In this document: piece by piece, positions 23,839-42,355 of the stretch
Position numbering within the stretch: position 1 is the first letter of the stretch
How the letters are laid out: each line of letters begins with the position of its first letter
Source: Pycnopodia helianthoides
Lineage: Eukaryota; Echinodermata; Asteroidea; Forcipulatida; Asteriidae
Assembly (NCBI GenBank): GCA_032158295.1
Contig: CM063258.1
Location: 8,264,583-8,328,582, forward strand
DNA: 64,000 nucleotides
Direction of reading: 5' to 3'
Translations under genes and position numbers: made by a program
Notes under the pieces: model-generated
What the model was told of the DNA's origin: nothing
Database searches by the model: none
Seen by the model: only the letters and a program-made list of their open reading frames with translations

Positions 23839-24499
23839 TATTGACCTTTAAGTCCAATGCTAAGTGATTGCTGTACAATTCCTACGGGAATACCAACTCC
23901 TATGGGAAAACAAGGTCATTAATTGATTTGTTTGTGTAAAAAGCAACCTTGATGGTAACAAGACAGTTGGCATGCTGTTTGGCTAGGTTTGGCTAGGATT
24001 GGCTAGGTGAAGCTGGGGAACTTTGATTTATTTAGATTTAAAAAAAATATACAAAAATGGGGAGGTACTGATTGTTTAATTATAAACCGACACTTGAAAA
24101 GTCCCTGATGGCACCACGGAAGACTCTTATTTCTGCACAAAATCCGTAATGTTTTGGTCTCATATTTCTTTATCTGTAGCAAAGAAAATCGTGTCATACT
24201 TTCCCTAGGTACAATGAAATAGTATTGCTTCGTTGTATGATGTTTATTTTTCGTTACAATGTTCAATTTTCCCGAAATGAATTTTTGAAAACGTGTCCTC
24301 CAAGCTCATTAGGTATGCAGCAACCGAAAGGAAAACTTTTCTGACCCAGCAATTACTCAATGCTCAAACTAGCCTTGATTGCAAGGCTGTGTAATAGTTT
24401 GCTTACCATAAAGCTAAAAATGTGCATAACCACAGCCGCACGAATGCGATGCCCGAATGCACTGCAACTCCTGTTCCGGTCCCCCCCGACTGTCTTTAA
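23839..24499. other. Intergenic, nothing recognised
   Basis: Sequence right of the satellite. It has a short direct repeat GGCTAGG(T/A)TTGGCTAGG near 23981 and otherwise AT-rich, non-coding text. Confidence 0.4.
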
Positions 24500-24890
24500 C
24501 ACAACACACCACGCTCTCACCCAAGGAAGCACACACACAGCGCCTGTACACACACACATCCTTACAGATCCGGTTTGTGGGGTACTGCTATTGTTGTTCT
24601 ATTATTCCCTTTTCTGAAGAATTCCCTTGTGGGGCCCAATTGTTCCTATTGAAATGACCTTGTGGGGTCCATTGTTCCATTGTTGTCAGGACCCCACATA
24701 TGCCCTTCTGTGTGTCCACCCCCCCCCACACACACACCGCTATTGTCCACACACCGCTATCGCCCACAATCCTAGGATTGTATCGCCCACAATCTTAGGA
24801 TTGTGGGCGATAGCGGTGTGTGGACAATAGCGGTGTGTGTGTGGGGGCTGTGTACAGGCGCTGTGTGTGTGCATGGTGAGAGTGCGGTGT
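24500..24890. repeat. Long palindrome of CA-rich sequence
   Basis: The core arms (24723-24780 and about 24785-24847) carry CACACACCGCTATTGTCCAC, ACACCGCTATCGCCCACAAT and their inverses. CAATCCTAGGATTG lies at the centre. Outer arms pair ACACAGCGCCTGTACAC (about 24536) with GTGTACAGGCGCTGTGT (about 24850), separated by a non-palindromic insert on the left. Confidence 0.8.
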
Positions 24891-24960
24891 GCTACAACAC
24901 GTGTCAGTGTTATCGTTGGAAAGTGACCTTTCATGACCGCGAAGTCGATATCTATTTTTA

Positions 24961-25849
24961 GACCGGTGTCACAGGGAATTCGGTCCCCCCGCACAACGGT
25001 CCGGGGGGACAGATCCCCTAATAGGGGAATGTGTCCCCCGGCTAGGTTTTTCTGTCCGCCAGGGGATCTTGTCCCCCTCTGATTTTAGAATGAAATTCAA
25101 TGTAATTATTTTTATATCCTTATTTGTTTCAATTCCTCTGTGCGATTCTTGTAATTTAGACAATAAAATAAGACATTGTTGCCCCTTTTCATTCAAAATG
25201 CACCAACTTTGGGGGAACTATGTGCAGTATAGGCTGCCTGTGTAGATGTGCGCAGTAGTATTATTCCGAATGCCTACTTCTTGGAATCAAGTCGGTTGTT
25301 GGGACGGCCGACCGGAACTACTTTTAGTTGTGTACCCTACGTCCGCAACTTTTCATGTGTCGCGAACGAAAAGATCGTAAAATATTATTGAAATTAATTA
25401 TTCTCATGTTAAAGCTGCAACGTTAAATTATTTTACAGGCCCATGTTGATACATTAGTACACCTCTTTGAATAAAATTTGTTTTACTGCACACAAAGTGG
25501 CTGTTTTAAAGGTGAAAATGTGTGTCAAACCTACCGAAAATGTCCCACTGAAGTTCCGTCGGTGGACGCTCATACCTGGGGGACACATTCTCCGTTGGGG
25601 ACATAATCTCCGTTGAGCACGGCGGACAGAATAACCTAACAAGAGACAGTTTATCCTAGGAGATACTGTTTCGGGGACGCTGTAGGGGGACGCTTCCACA
25701 CCGAACGTTGGTACTGATTGTGTGTACCGAGCAAACACCAATGGTCTTGGAACCAAGACTTAGGGACGCTGTACCCTAGACAAGCCATGTAAAGTGGTCC
25801 GGGGGGACACATTCACCGGGGGACAGAATCTCCTTTTACACCGGCGATG
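24961..25849. mobile_element. Element with GGTGTNACAGGGNATTCNGTCCCCC-type ends
   Basis: The left end (ACCGGTGTCACAGGGAATTC, then GGTCCCCCC and several GGGGGACA words) and the right end (GGGGGACAGAATCTCC, then TTTTACACCGGCG) are imperfect inverted copies. The centre is AT-rich. Length is about 890 bp, non-coding. Confidence 0.65.
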
Positions 25850-26638
25850 TCAACTTTTGAATTCAAACACCAAGTCAGAATCGCCGATTCCCGAATCATG
25901 TGTCTTTTGCCGCAAGGGGGCGCTATGTCAATAACAGTAATTTACAACGGACAAACACGACTTTCATGAAAAAGGGCTCTGTAATTTTCACTTTTATCTA
26001 AAAAACCTGACAACTATTGAGGCTGAAACTTCTACAGGTTAATTGTATTCGATACAGCTTCATTCACAGTGAATAAGGATTCATAGAATGGCCCAAAACC
26101 AGAAGTATAGAGCTCCTTTAAAGCTATAAATAATTGTAGATATATACCATAAAACTAACCCGTGAAAGTTTCATTTCAAAAGGTGTTGGCATTTTTGAAA
26201 TATCGCCAAAAATCTGGAGCGGTTATGTCCACGCATGAAGAATATTTCCCAATAGACTCTGCAAGTCTCGAGCGTATCGGAACGAGAAAACACGTCAAAC
26301 GAAGAACACATTTTTTCCCCTGAAATCAAATCTGTGTTTTAAATTATATATAATGACAAAATCTGAAAAACAAAAATACTCAGTACAATTTTTATAAAAT
26401 TAGTTTTAGCTTTTAAAATAAATACACAAATAATGTGTTAATTACTATTAAGAAGAATTAAAACTCTAGGACAAGGATGCTTATTTGGTCTTAAATTTTT
26501 AGAAACTCCATACGCGGAATCGCGAAGGTCACACCGGCGTAAAATTAACGCTTGGCCCAGTTTATAGGACGCTGACGCCTCAACAACCATAGACTGCAAT
26601 AAAAAGGTATTGCGTTGCAATTACAGCATCTGGCAATT
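25850..26638. other. Intergenic, nothing recognised
   Basis: AT-rich non-coding sequence left of the 313-bp satellite. No repeat seen elsewhere in the window. Confidence 0.4.
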
Positions 26639-27690
26639 AATTGGCCTTTTTCCCACACGAAAAGGGTCTTCGGGGATATCTAATCTATCGTTCTGCACCA
26701 CTCTTTTTTTGACCCGCCATTAAAAAAGTTATTAATATTCACAAAAATCGAACCACGCCAAAATGCCCCATTTCTGCAATCACTTTTTGCGGGCACCTTC
26801 CCCCGATGCAGCCCATATAATTTTCAAGTCCCCAACTCTCTTATCCTAGGATATATTGAGCTTTTTCGGGACAAAATCATGACGTCACCATCTCGCAAAA
26901 TTGCCAGGGTTTTTGGAATTGGCCTTTTTCCAACACGAAAAGGGTCTTCGGGGATATCTAATCTATCGTTCCGCACCGTCAATTCAACCAAAAACCATGG
27001 CAATTAGGAGCTTTTTGCGAGATGGTGACGTCATGATTTTGTCCCGAAAAAGCTCAAAAAATCCTAGGATAAGAGAGTTGCGGACTTGAAAATTATATGG
27101 GCAGCATCGGGGGAGGTGCCCGCAAAAAGTGATCGCAGAAATGGGGCATTTTGGCGTGGTTCGATTTTTGTGAATATTAATAAGGGTACTACCTTATGTT
27201 TTGTTTAATGGCGGTTCAAAAAAAAAAGTTGAATTGACGGTGCAGAACGATAGATTAGATACCCCCCGAAGACACTTTTCGTGAGGGAAAAAGGCCAATT
27301 CCAAAAAGCCTGGCAATTATGAGCTTTTTGCCAGATGGTGACGTCATGGTTTTGTCCCGAAAAAGCTCAATATATCCTAGGATAAGAGAGTTTCGGACTT
27401 GAAAATTATATGGGCAGCATCGGGGGAGGTGCCCGCAAAAAGTGATCTCAGAAATGGGGCATTTTGGCATGGTTCGATTTTTGTGAATATTAATAAGGGT
27501 ACTAACCTTATAACTTTTTAAATGGCGGGTCAAAAAAAAAAGTTGAATTAACGGTGCAGAACGATAGATTAGATATCCCCGAAGACACTTTTCGTGTGGG
27601 AAAAAAGGCCAATTTCAAAAACCCTGGCAATTGTGAGCTTTTTGCGAGATGGTGACGTCATGGTTTTGTCCCGAAAAAGCTCAATATATC
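26639..27690 (+). repeat. 313-bp satellite, first array, with a head-to-head inversion
   Basis: 26639 to about 26990 is a copy in minus orientation. From about 26990 two to three copies follow in plus orientation (CTTTTTGCGAGATGGTGACG, CCCGAAAAAGCTCAATATAT, GGCAGCATCGGGGGAGGTGC). Units carry TGACGTCA and the palindrome TCCTAGGA. The array is continuous with 27691-27965. Confidence 0.9.
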
Positions 27691-27965
27691 CTATGTATGG
27701 TAGGCTTACCGCATGGGCAAAAGCAAAAAAAAAAGCCGGAAATCTCAAGACGACACGACATGTCAAGCCGAATATTGGAAAGAATTAAATTTAGTTAAGT
27801 TTGACCATAACTCATGAACTAAGCATGCTAAAGAGACAACAATTTTACCTGACTCTGCCTTGGTTAGTCACTCGTCCGAACATCAAATGTTTATGGTCCT
27901 TGTCTGGCATCTTCAGTCCGGAATTTACAGGCGAGCGAAGGTAGTCCAAAGGTCTCGCAAAAGCC
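27691..27965 (+). repeat. Diverged 441-bp-family monomer (partial)
   Basis: TAACTCATGAACTAAGCATGC, AGTCACTCGTCCGAACATC and TCCGGAATTTACAGGCGAGC match the satellite monomer at clearly lower identity. It is broken at AAAGCCTGCACTG. The equivalent segment next to the second 313-bp array is 40081-40810. Confidence 0.8.
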
Positions 27966-28301
27966 TGCACTGTTAAAAATGTCCGTAAATTTACGGACTC
28001 CGTTAAGTGAAATATTCCGTATTTTCCCCGTAATTTTACGGACTTTCCGTAAATGTAAATACTAATTATGCTAATTAGCGTAATTATAATCAACCACATT
28101 TGCCCAAACACCTACACATAGTATAGTACATGTAAGTACATATTGTTATTTCACCCACAACCGTGTACACATGTACAAACTCATGTTCAGGGTCTTTCTA
28201 TTTTACGGAATGAAAAAACTTTTCCGGTAATTATGCTGCAGGAATACGGAACGCTATTTTTTTTCTGGCAGCAAAATTACCGGAAAAGTTTTTTCTGGGG
28301 T
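27966..28301. other. Unclassified repeat-like segment rich in TTACGGA
   Basis: TCCGTAAATTTACGGA, CCGTAATTTTACGG and AATTACCGGAAAAG words suggest a small inverted-repeat element between the monomer and block A; its ends could not be set. It is absent from the other duplicate. Confidence 0.4.
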
Positions 28302-28872
28302 GTCAACCGATAATTCAGAATACGAACAATACCATAACATGCATTGGAATCACCAAGTGTAGGTCACAACACCTACTCAATGGTAACGGCAAAACAGCCC
28401 AACTCGACCGACAATTTGGGTTGTCAATGTAAGATCATTTCTGGGTAAATTAAGGGTGTTATTTATGGAAGTTTCAAACTACAATGTATGGTTTTGTATA
28501 TGGCATGTCCCATCTTGGCATTTTTTTTTTACACTTTCGTCCCGGCCGTTTTGATGGCAAAACAGCTCATCTCTGTCATGAGTCATGTACATTTGATTTT
28601 TTCGAGCTTGGCTATTTTGCCATGGAAGTGGGCAAAACAAAATTCATGCCCAAGTAGCGTACACTCAAAAAAAGTGTGTCCGATTCCTTCCTCCATGGTA
28701 TATCCCCAACATACATGTATCTTTACAACTCAAAATAATTGTGTTTTTTATAAATCGAGCACATCAGTAACCTTCGCCACTCTTTTTAATCAACGAGAAA
28801 AGCAATAAGGGCTCAGAACGGGAGTTTTTTCGTACATTTGTAAAGAAGAAAAAAGATCCAGGACACCTTGTG

Positions 28873-29435
28873 AGGTTTCCAGACAAAACTGTGCACTTTA
28901 GTCCCAAAAGTGTTGCTAAACACTCACGTTTTCGATGCCATTTCTGAGAACGGTTGCAGCAGCCATGTTCCTCCACACCATCAGACTGGTTGAATGAATG
29001 TAGTAGGATCGCTGGTCATAAAGCCACTCCTCGTAGCGTATAGTATCCGTTGGAACATCTGGGTTTCCAGACAAAACTGTGCACTTTAGTCCCAAAAGTG
29101 TTGTTAAACACTCACGTTTTCGATGCCATTTCTGAGAACGGTTGTATCAGCCATGCTCCTCCACACCATCAGACTGGTTGAATGAATGTAGTAGGATTGC
29201 TGGTCATAAAGCCACTCCTCGTAGCGTATAGTATCCGTTGGAACATCTGGGTTTCCAGACAAAACTGTGCACTTTAGTCCCAAAAGTGTTGTTAAACACT
29301 CACGTTTTCGATGCCATTTCTGAGAACGGTTGTATCATCCATGCTCCTCCACACCATCAGACTGATTGAATGAATGTAGTAGGATCGCTGGTCATAAAGC
29401 CACTCCTCGTAGCGTATAGTACCCGTTGGAACGTT
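28873..29435 (+). repeat. Three tandem units of about 187 bp
   Basis: Units begin at GTTTCCAGACAAAACTGTGC (about 28875, 29063, 29250) and include CACTCACGTTTTCGATGCC and AAGCCACTCCTCGTAGCGTA. Non-coding. Confidence 0.9.
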
Positions 29436-29903
29436 TTGAAGTATGAGACCCTTTTTCCTTTACATAGTACCATGTAATGGTTTACACGGTGCTGTAGCGC
29501 AATACGCTGCCAATCAAACCAGGAACACAGGGGCGAACCCTATCTCTTTACAACAGGTGCACTGGGTTCTTATACGTGCATTACACAATGCTACATACCA
29601 AGTGTACATGCAATTCCATTGGCATTGGGTCATGCCGTCTTCATCCTTTTTTCACGTTACAATACGTGCAATAACAGTACCGAATACTGGTCTGCCACCT
29701 TGATCACTGTCTCATTTTTGCTATAGCATTAAGCCCCGTCGGAGGAGCTTTATAGACCTTTCTATCGTTGATAATTTTAATAATAAAAACAAACTTATCT
29801 AGCACACTATTGCCGCAAAACGGCCTCAAAGCGCAATGTTCAAACAAAAAAGTGATTAGACAAAAGTGATTAGCAGAATTTTTTAATTACAAAATTACAT
29901 ACT

Positions 29904-30165
29904 TATGGTGGCCCTGAAGGGACATCAAACAAATATATTTACGTGAATAGTTACGTAAATATTCACGATTTTTGCCCCAATTCGCAAATATTCACGTACA
30001 TATTTGCACTTGAGGCACAAGTCGTAAATTTTCACGTAACTATTTACGTAAATATTCACGAATATTTACGTTAATATTGACGTGAATATTCACAACTTGT
30101 GTTCCAATAGCAAATATTTACGTAATTATTTGCAACTTTGGGCACAACTCGCAAATATTTACGAA
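29904..30165. mobile_element. Truncated copy of the TTACGTAA-rich MITE
   Basis: The left end TATGGTGGCCCTGAAGGGAC is followed by ATTTACGTAAATATTCACG repeats. The right terminus is missing; the sequence joins directly to ATGCAACAGTTTGAGAAA, a junction that is intact at 44132 in block B. Confidence 0.8.
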
Positions 30166-31254
30166 TTGTGAATGCAACAGTTTGAGAAATGTGTGCTTAT
30201 TGATGAAATTGAGTGATTGACCAGCCTCTTACTGTTGGCTTCTGCGATATTGAATGATCGTTGCGACCTAATAAATTTGAATTATCTTTATTTGACCACT
30301 GAAAGCTAAGGTAAACTGTTGAAACCGAAATAGTTTTTTCTTTACTGCTGAATGCTGACGCGATGGAACTTTTATTTTAAATGAGTCAGACGTTAAATTG
30401 AAGATGTTTTTATTGAAATTGGCAGGAGGGGCATCTATTGGGTTCAAAACTTATTGTGCGATTCTATGCTAACACTGCAATATATGTCAATTGTTCTTAA
30501 CCACGCCGTACACACTAGTCAGCTCATATGCCATGCTATCCTAAGCTGGACCATGCCTTACTTCCTAGAGGGGGTTGTCAATCAACAGGGGCCATTGATT
30601 TTACAGCCAATCCAAACGGGTGCCGGACCGGTTATAGCCACTACTGAAACCGACAATGGACCTTTCCCATGAAATTTGCTAATTATACATTCACGCATGC
30701 GTTCATGGTTTGCAAACGCTGTAGAGTTGTGCACTAGGCAGACGCGCAAACGCGTTTGCGTCACGCCACCATCAGTCCCATACAGAAAGGCGCATAATTC
30801 ACTCATTTTACTCAGTCAAGCATTTCACTCTGTAAAGATTTGGGTGGATTTAGCATGTCCAAACGGTACATTCTAAACCAAACCGTCTTCTTTTTTTCTT
30901 CAAAAAACTATCCTGTTGTACTTGTAAAACTATCCTGTTGTACTTGCATATCACTTCTTATGTGTCTCCAAACTACAAGACGATCATCATTAAACTCAAC
31001 AATAATTTGATAAGTATTTAATGAGTAGTTTAATTTTCATACTCACTTCCTTCACCATGTCAATACTAAAAGCAGATTTTCTCAGAAGGCGACTGTGAGT
31101 TTCACAGATATTTAAAAAATTGAATAATTTCACATCAGTGACTCGTAATATTCGTAAATATGATTCAATCATTCGCTGTAAAGGTTTTAATTCCGTGGCA
31201 CAAAGGGAAAATCTATGATCAACAAGTATAATGTTGCATTGCATTTATGAATGT

Positions 31255-36520
<5,266 letters not shown>

Positions 36521-36620
36521 NNNNNNNNNNNNNNNNNNNNNNNNNNNNNNNNNNNNNNNNNNNNNNNNNNNNNNNNNNNNNNNNNNNNNNNNNNNNNNNN
36601 NNNNNNNNNNNNNNNNNNNN
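36521..36620. other. Assembly gap of 100 N
   Basis: Exactly 100 N, the usual placeholder for a gap of unknown size, lying between two different tandem arrays. Confidence 0.98.
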
Positions 36621-39600
36621 TATAATTTTTTTAATGGGGGGTCAAAAAAAAAAGTTTTTGACTGCAAAACATAGATTAATACCCCCGAAGACACTTTTCG
36701 GGGAAAAAAAGGGCCAATTCCAAACCCTGCAATTAGGATTTTTGCAGATGGTACTCAGTTTTTTCCCGAAAAATCAATAATCCTAATAAAAGATTTTGCA
36801 CTTAAAAATTTATATGGCAGCATGGGGGATCCCCAAAAATGATCGCAGAAAGGGGGCTTTTTGGGCATGGTTCGATTTTTGTAAATTAAAAAAGGGTACT
36901 ACCTTAAAATTTTTTTTTAATGCGGGTCAAAAAAAAAAAAGTTAAATTGAGGGTCCCAAACGATAGATTAGATATCCCGAAACACTTTTCGTGTGGGAAA
37001 AAAGGCCAATTCCAAAACCCTGCAATTAGGAGTTTTGCGAGATGGTACCCCCACGATTTGTCCCGAAAAAGCTCAATATATCCTAATAAAAATTGCGGAC
37101 TTGAAAATTATATGGGCACATCGGGGGGGTCCCCGCAAAAAGTGACGCAGAAAGGGGGTTTTTTGGCATGGTTCGTTTTTTGTGAATATAAAAAAACCCT
37201 TTAAACTTTTTTAATGGGGGGGCAAAAAAAAAAAATTGAATTGGGGTGCAAAACGATAGATTAATACCCCCAAACACTTTCGTGGGGGGAAAAAGGCCAA
37301 TTCCAAAAACCCTGAAATTTAAGCTTTTTGCGAGATGGTGACGTCACATTTTGTCCCAAAAACCCAAATAATCCGGGATAAAAGAGTTGCGGACTTGAAA
37401 ATTATAGGGGCCATGGGGGGAGGTCCCCCGAAAAAAGTGACGCAGAAATTGGGCATTTTGGCAGGTTCGATTTTTGTGAATATTAATAACTAAAATTTTT
37501 TTTAATGGGGGGTAAAAAAAAAAAAGTTGAATTGACGGTGCAAAACGATGTTAGAAAACCCCGAAGCCCTTTTTTTGTGTGGGAAAAGGCCAATTCCCAA
37601 AACCCTGGCAATTGGGATTTTTTTGCGAGATGGGACTCACGTTTTTGTCCCGAAAAAGCTCAATTTCCTTTAAAAGAGTTGGGGACTTGAAAATTATAGG
37701 GGCAGCATCGGGGGGAGGTGCCCGAAAAATATCGCAGAAAGGGGGTTTTTGGGCAGGTTTTCAATTTTTGGAAATATTAAAAAGGGGTACTCCCTTTATA
37801 ATTTTTTTTAATGGGGGGTAAAAAAAAAAAAAAAAGTTGAATTGACGGTGCAAAACGATAGATTGATATCCCCGAAACATTTTTCGGGGGGGAAAAAGGC
37901 CCTTCCCCAAAAACCCCTGGCAATTAAAGCTTTTTGCGAGATGGTGACGTCACGATTTTTCCCGAAAAAGCTCAATAATCCTAGGAAAAAAGAGTTGGGG
38001 ACTGAAAATTATATGGGACATCGGGGGAGGTGCCCGCAAAAAGTGATCGCAGAAATGGGGCATTTTGGCATGGTTCGATTTTTGTGAATATTTATAAGGG
38101 TACTACCTTATAACTTTTTTAATGGCGGGTCAAAAAAAAAGAGTTGAATTGACGGTGCAAAACGATAGATTAGATATCCCCGAAGACAATTTTCGTGTGG
38201 GAAAAAGGCCAATTCCCAAAACCCTGGCAATTAGGAGCTTTTTGCGAGATGGTGACGTCACGATTTTGTCCCGAAAAAGCTCAATATATCCTAGGATAAA
38301 AGAGTTGCGGACTTGAAAATTATATGGGCAGCATCGGGGGAGGTGCCCGCAAAAAGTGATCGCAGAAATGGGGCATTTTGGCATGGTTCGATTTTTGTGA
38401 ATATTTATAAGGGTACTACCTTATAACTTTTTTAATGGCGGGTCAAAAAAAAAAAGTTGAATTGACGGTGCAAAACGATAGATTAGATATCCCCGAAGAC
38501 ACTTTTCGTGTGGGAAAAAGGCCAATTCCCAAAACCCTGGCAATTAGGAGCTTTTTGCGAGATGGTGACGTCACGATTTTGTCCCGAAAAAGCTCAATAT
38601 ATCCTAGGATAAAAGAGTTGCGGACTTGAAAATTATATGGGCAGCATCGGGGGAGGTGCCCGCAAAAAGTGATCGCAGAAATGGGGTATTTTGGCATGGT
38701 TCGATTTTTGTGAATATTTATAAGGGTACTACCTTATAACTTTTTTAATGGCGGGTCAAAAAAAAAAAGTTGAATTGACGGTGCAAAACGATAGATTAGA
38801 TATCCCCGAAGACACTTTTCGTGTGGGAAAAAGGCCAATTCCCAAAACCCTGGCAATTAGGAGCTTTTTGCGAGATGGTGACGTCACGATTTTGTCCCGA
38901 AAAAGCTCAATATATCCTAGGATAAAAGAGTTGCGGACTCGAAAATTATATGGGCAGCATCGGGGAAGGTGCCCGCAAAAAGTGATCGCAGAAATGGGCA
39001 TCACTTTTTTAATGGCGGGTCAAAAAAAAAAGTTGAATTGACGGTGCAGAACGATAGATTAGATATCCCCGAAGACACTTTTCGTGTGGGAAAAAGGCCA
39101 ATTCCAAAAACCCTAGCAATTATGAGCTTTTTGCGAGATGGTGACGTCATGATTTTGTCCCGAAAAAGCTCAATATATCATAGGATAAGAGAGTTGCGGA
39201 CTCGAAAATTATATGGGCAGCATCGGGGAAGGTGCCCGCAAAAAGTGATCGCAGAAATGGGGCATCACTTTTTTAATGGCGGGTCAAAAAAAAAAGTTGA
39301 ATTGACGGTGCAAAACGATAGATTAGATATCCCCGAAGACACTTTTCGTGTGGGAAAAAGGCCAATTCCAAAAACCCTAGCAATTAGGAGCTTTTTGCGA
39401 GATGGTGACGTCATGATTTTGTCCCGAAAAAGCTCAATATATCCTAGGATAAGAGAGTTGCGGACTCGGAAATTAAATGGGCAGCATCGGGGGAGGTGCC
39501 CGCAAAAAGTGATCGCAAAAATGGGGCATTTTGGCATGGTTCGATTTTTGTGAATATTAATAAGGGTACTTACTACCTTATAACTTTTTTAATGGCGGGT

Positions 39601-40080
39601 CAAAAAAAAAAGTTGAATTGACGGTGCAGAACGATAGATTAGATATCCCCGAAGACACTTTTCGTGTGGGAAAAAGGCCAATTCCAAAAACCCTGGCAAT
39701 TAGGAGCTTTTTGCGAGATGGTGACGTCATGATTTTGTCCCGAAAAAGCTCAATATATCCTAGGATAAAAGAGTTGCGGACTTGAAAATTATATGGGCAG
39801 CATCGGGGGAGGTGCCCGCAAAAAGTGATCGCAGAAATGGGGCATTTTGGCATGGGTCGATTTTTGTGAATATTAATAAGGGTACAACTACCTTATAACT
39901 TTTTTAATGGCGGGTCAAAAAAAAAGAGTTGAATTGACGGTGCAGAACTTAGATTAGATATCCCCGAAGACACTTTTCGTGTGGGAAAAAGGCCAATTCC
40001 ACAAAACCCTGGCAATTAGGAGCTTTTTGCGAGATGGTGACGTCATGGTTTTGTCCCGAAAAAGCTCAATATATCCTAGT
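36621..40080 (+). repeat. 313-bp satellite, second array, about 11 units
   Basis: From about 38122 to 39000 the spacing is exactly 313 bp (38122, 38435, 38748). Two shortened units follow (about 39015 and 39275), then full units to 40080. Left of about 38090 the units are degraded by missing and inflated bases towards the gap. Clean units contain GATGGTGACGTCA, ATCCTAGGATA and CGGGGGAGGTGCCCGCAAAA. Frames of about 64-100 codons recur on both strands because of the repeat and are not genes. Confidence 0.95.
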
Positions 40081-40810
40081 AGGGTAACTAGAGAGGTAGC
40101 TTACCACATGGCAAAAGCAAAAAATGCCGAAATCTCAAGACGACGCGACATGTCAACCCGAATAATGGCAAGAATTAAATTTAGTTAATTTTGACCATAA
40201 CTCATGAACTAAGCATGCTAAAGAGACAAAAATTTTACCTGACTTTGCCTTGGTTAGTCACTCGTCCGAACATCAAACTTTATGTGTCCTTGTCATGGCG
40301 AGCGAAGGAACTCCGAAGGTCTCGCAAAAGCCTGTTCAACTGGATTGGTGTACTCTCAGCTGAAACACAAAGTATACAAGTTCGATTCACCCTCACATCA
40401 TTGCTGGATTTGTTCGAGCTTTACACCATTGGAAAGCCCTTTTCAAGGGCTCGCTTCAAGTTGAAACGCCGTGGCTGTGATGATTTTTTAAGCGACACGA
40501 GTGGCTGAGAGAGTATAGGCCTAGCCTACCCCAAGGTAAAAGCCAAAAAACGCCGACACGACGAGTCATGCCGAATACTGGCAAGAAATAAATTTAGTTA
40601 AGTTTGACCATAACTCTTAAACTAAGCACGTTAGAAAGACGAAAATTCAGACTGGAAATCACAGGCAAGCGGGGTTACCTCGAAGGCCTCGCAAAGCATG
40701 TTCAACTGGGTTTCTGTACTCTCAGAAGAATCATAGGAATACACAGTCTGCAGAAACGCTTCTCAGGTTTAAATTTTGGGAAATACAAAGTGATATATTT
40801 TCCATAACTG
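40081..40810 (+). repeat. Diverged 441-bp-family monomers (one and a half)
   Basis: It begins GTAGCTTACCACATGGCAAA; contains CATAACTCATGAACTAAGCA, CTTGGTTAGTCACTCGTCCG, GCTGAAACACAAAGTATACA and CGCCGTGGCTGTGATG. A second partial monomer starts near 40598 (CCATAACTCTTAAACTAAGC). It follows the 313-bp array as 27691-27965 does. Confidence 0.8.
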
Positions 40811-41614
40811 TAGCTTCTCAAAATGCATTATACTACCCAAAGCTGCTGTACTTCTTACCAAGTCAGTTTTTATTGCCATTAATTTTCAGAGTCAATCCCA
40901 AACGTGTACTGTGCCTTTAAAAGGCTTGATCTTGAATTCATTTGTTTTTTGTTAAACGTATGCAGTTATTTCAACAGGTGGAGTCGGCTCCGTTTCACGG
41001 TGACCGGAATGCCACATTCCACACTGTTTTGGTACTGGAGCGTCAACCGATAATTCAGAATACGAACAATACCCATAATATGCATTGGAATCACCAAGAG
41101 TAGGTCACAACACCTACTCAATGGTAACGGCAAAACAGCCCAACTCGACCGACAATTTGGGTTGTCAATATAAGATCATTTCTGGGTAAATTAAGGGTGT
41201 TATTTATGGAAGTTTCAAACTACAATGTATGGTTTTGAATATAAGCATGTCCCATCTTGGCATTTTTTGTTACACTTTCGTCCCGGCCATTTTGATGGCA
41301 AAACAGCTCATCTCTGTCTTGAGTCATGTACATTTGATTATTTCGAGCTAGGCTATTTTGCCATGGAAGTGGGCAAAACAAAATTAATGCCCAAGTAGCG
41401 TACACTCAAAAAAAGTGTGTCCGATTCCTTCCTCCATGGTAGATTCCAACTACATGTCTCTTTAAAACTCAAAATAAATGTTTGTTTTTTTAATAAATCG
41501 AGCACATCAGTAACCTTCGCCACTCTTTAATCAACGAGAAAAGCAATAAGAGCTCAGAACGGGAGTTTTTTCCTAGATTTGTAAAGAAGAAAAAAGATTC
41601 AGGACACCTTGTAA

Positions 41615-42355
41615 GGTTTCCAGACAAAACTGTGCACTTAAGTCCCAAAAGTGTTGCTAACACTCACGTTTTCGATGCCATTTCTGAGAACGGTTGTGTC
41701 AGCCATGCTCCTCCACACCATCATACTGATTGAGTTTAATGTAGTAGAATCGCTGGTCATTAAGCCACTCCTCGTAGCGTATACCCGTTGGAACATCTGG
41801 GTTTCCAGACAAAACTGTGCACTTTAGTCCCAAAAGTGTTGCTAAACACTCACGTTTTCGATGCCATTTCTGAGAACGGTTGTGTCAGCCATGCTCATCC
41901 ACACCATCAGACTGGTTGAATGAATGTAGTAGGATCGCTGGTCATAAAGCCGCTCCTCGTAGCGTATAGTATCCGTTGGAACATCTGGGTTTCCAGAAAA
42001 AAAATGTGCACTTTAGTCCCAAAAGTGTTGCTAAACACTCACGTTTTCGATGCCATTTCTGAGAACGGTTGTGTCAGCCATGCTCCTCCACACCATCAGA
42101 CTGGTTGAATGAATGTAGTAGGATCGCTGGTCATAAAGCCACTCCTCGTAGCGTATACCCGTTGAAACATCTGGGTTTCCAGACAAAAATGTGCACTTTA
42201 GTCCCAAAAGTGTTGCTAAACACTCACGTTTTCGATGCCATTTCTGAAAACGGTTGTATCAGCCATGCTCATCCACACCATCAGACTGGTTGAATGAATG
42301 TAGTAGGATCGCTGGTCATAAAGCCACTCCTCGTAGCGTATAATATCCTTTGGAA
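41615..42355 (+). repeat. Four tandem units of about 187 bp
   Basis: Same unit as at 28873-29435; starts near 41615, 41801, 41989 and 42174. There is one more copy than in block A, so copy number changed after, or during, the duplication. Confidence 0.9.

Larger units (their letters stand above)
28302..31249 (+). repeat. Duplicated block A (pair of 41042-45965)
   Basis: It starts TCAACCGATAATTCAGAATA and ends near ATGTTGCATTGCATTTATG, as block B does. Identity is high outside indels. Compared with B it has three rather than four 187-bp repeats, lacks about 0.9-1.0 kb matching B around 43.1-44.1 kb, and has an empty site (near 30855-30860) for the B transposon 44807-45583. No credible coding frame in either copy. 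Confidence 0.9.

Noticed and set aside
38122..39853. Recurrent MAGQKKKVELTVQNDRLDIP-like frame and its minus-strand counterpart in the 313-bp satellite
   Set aside because: Copies of one satellite unit; the 'start' follows an A-run of variable length, and both strands are open in every copy.
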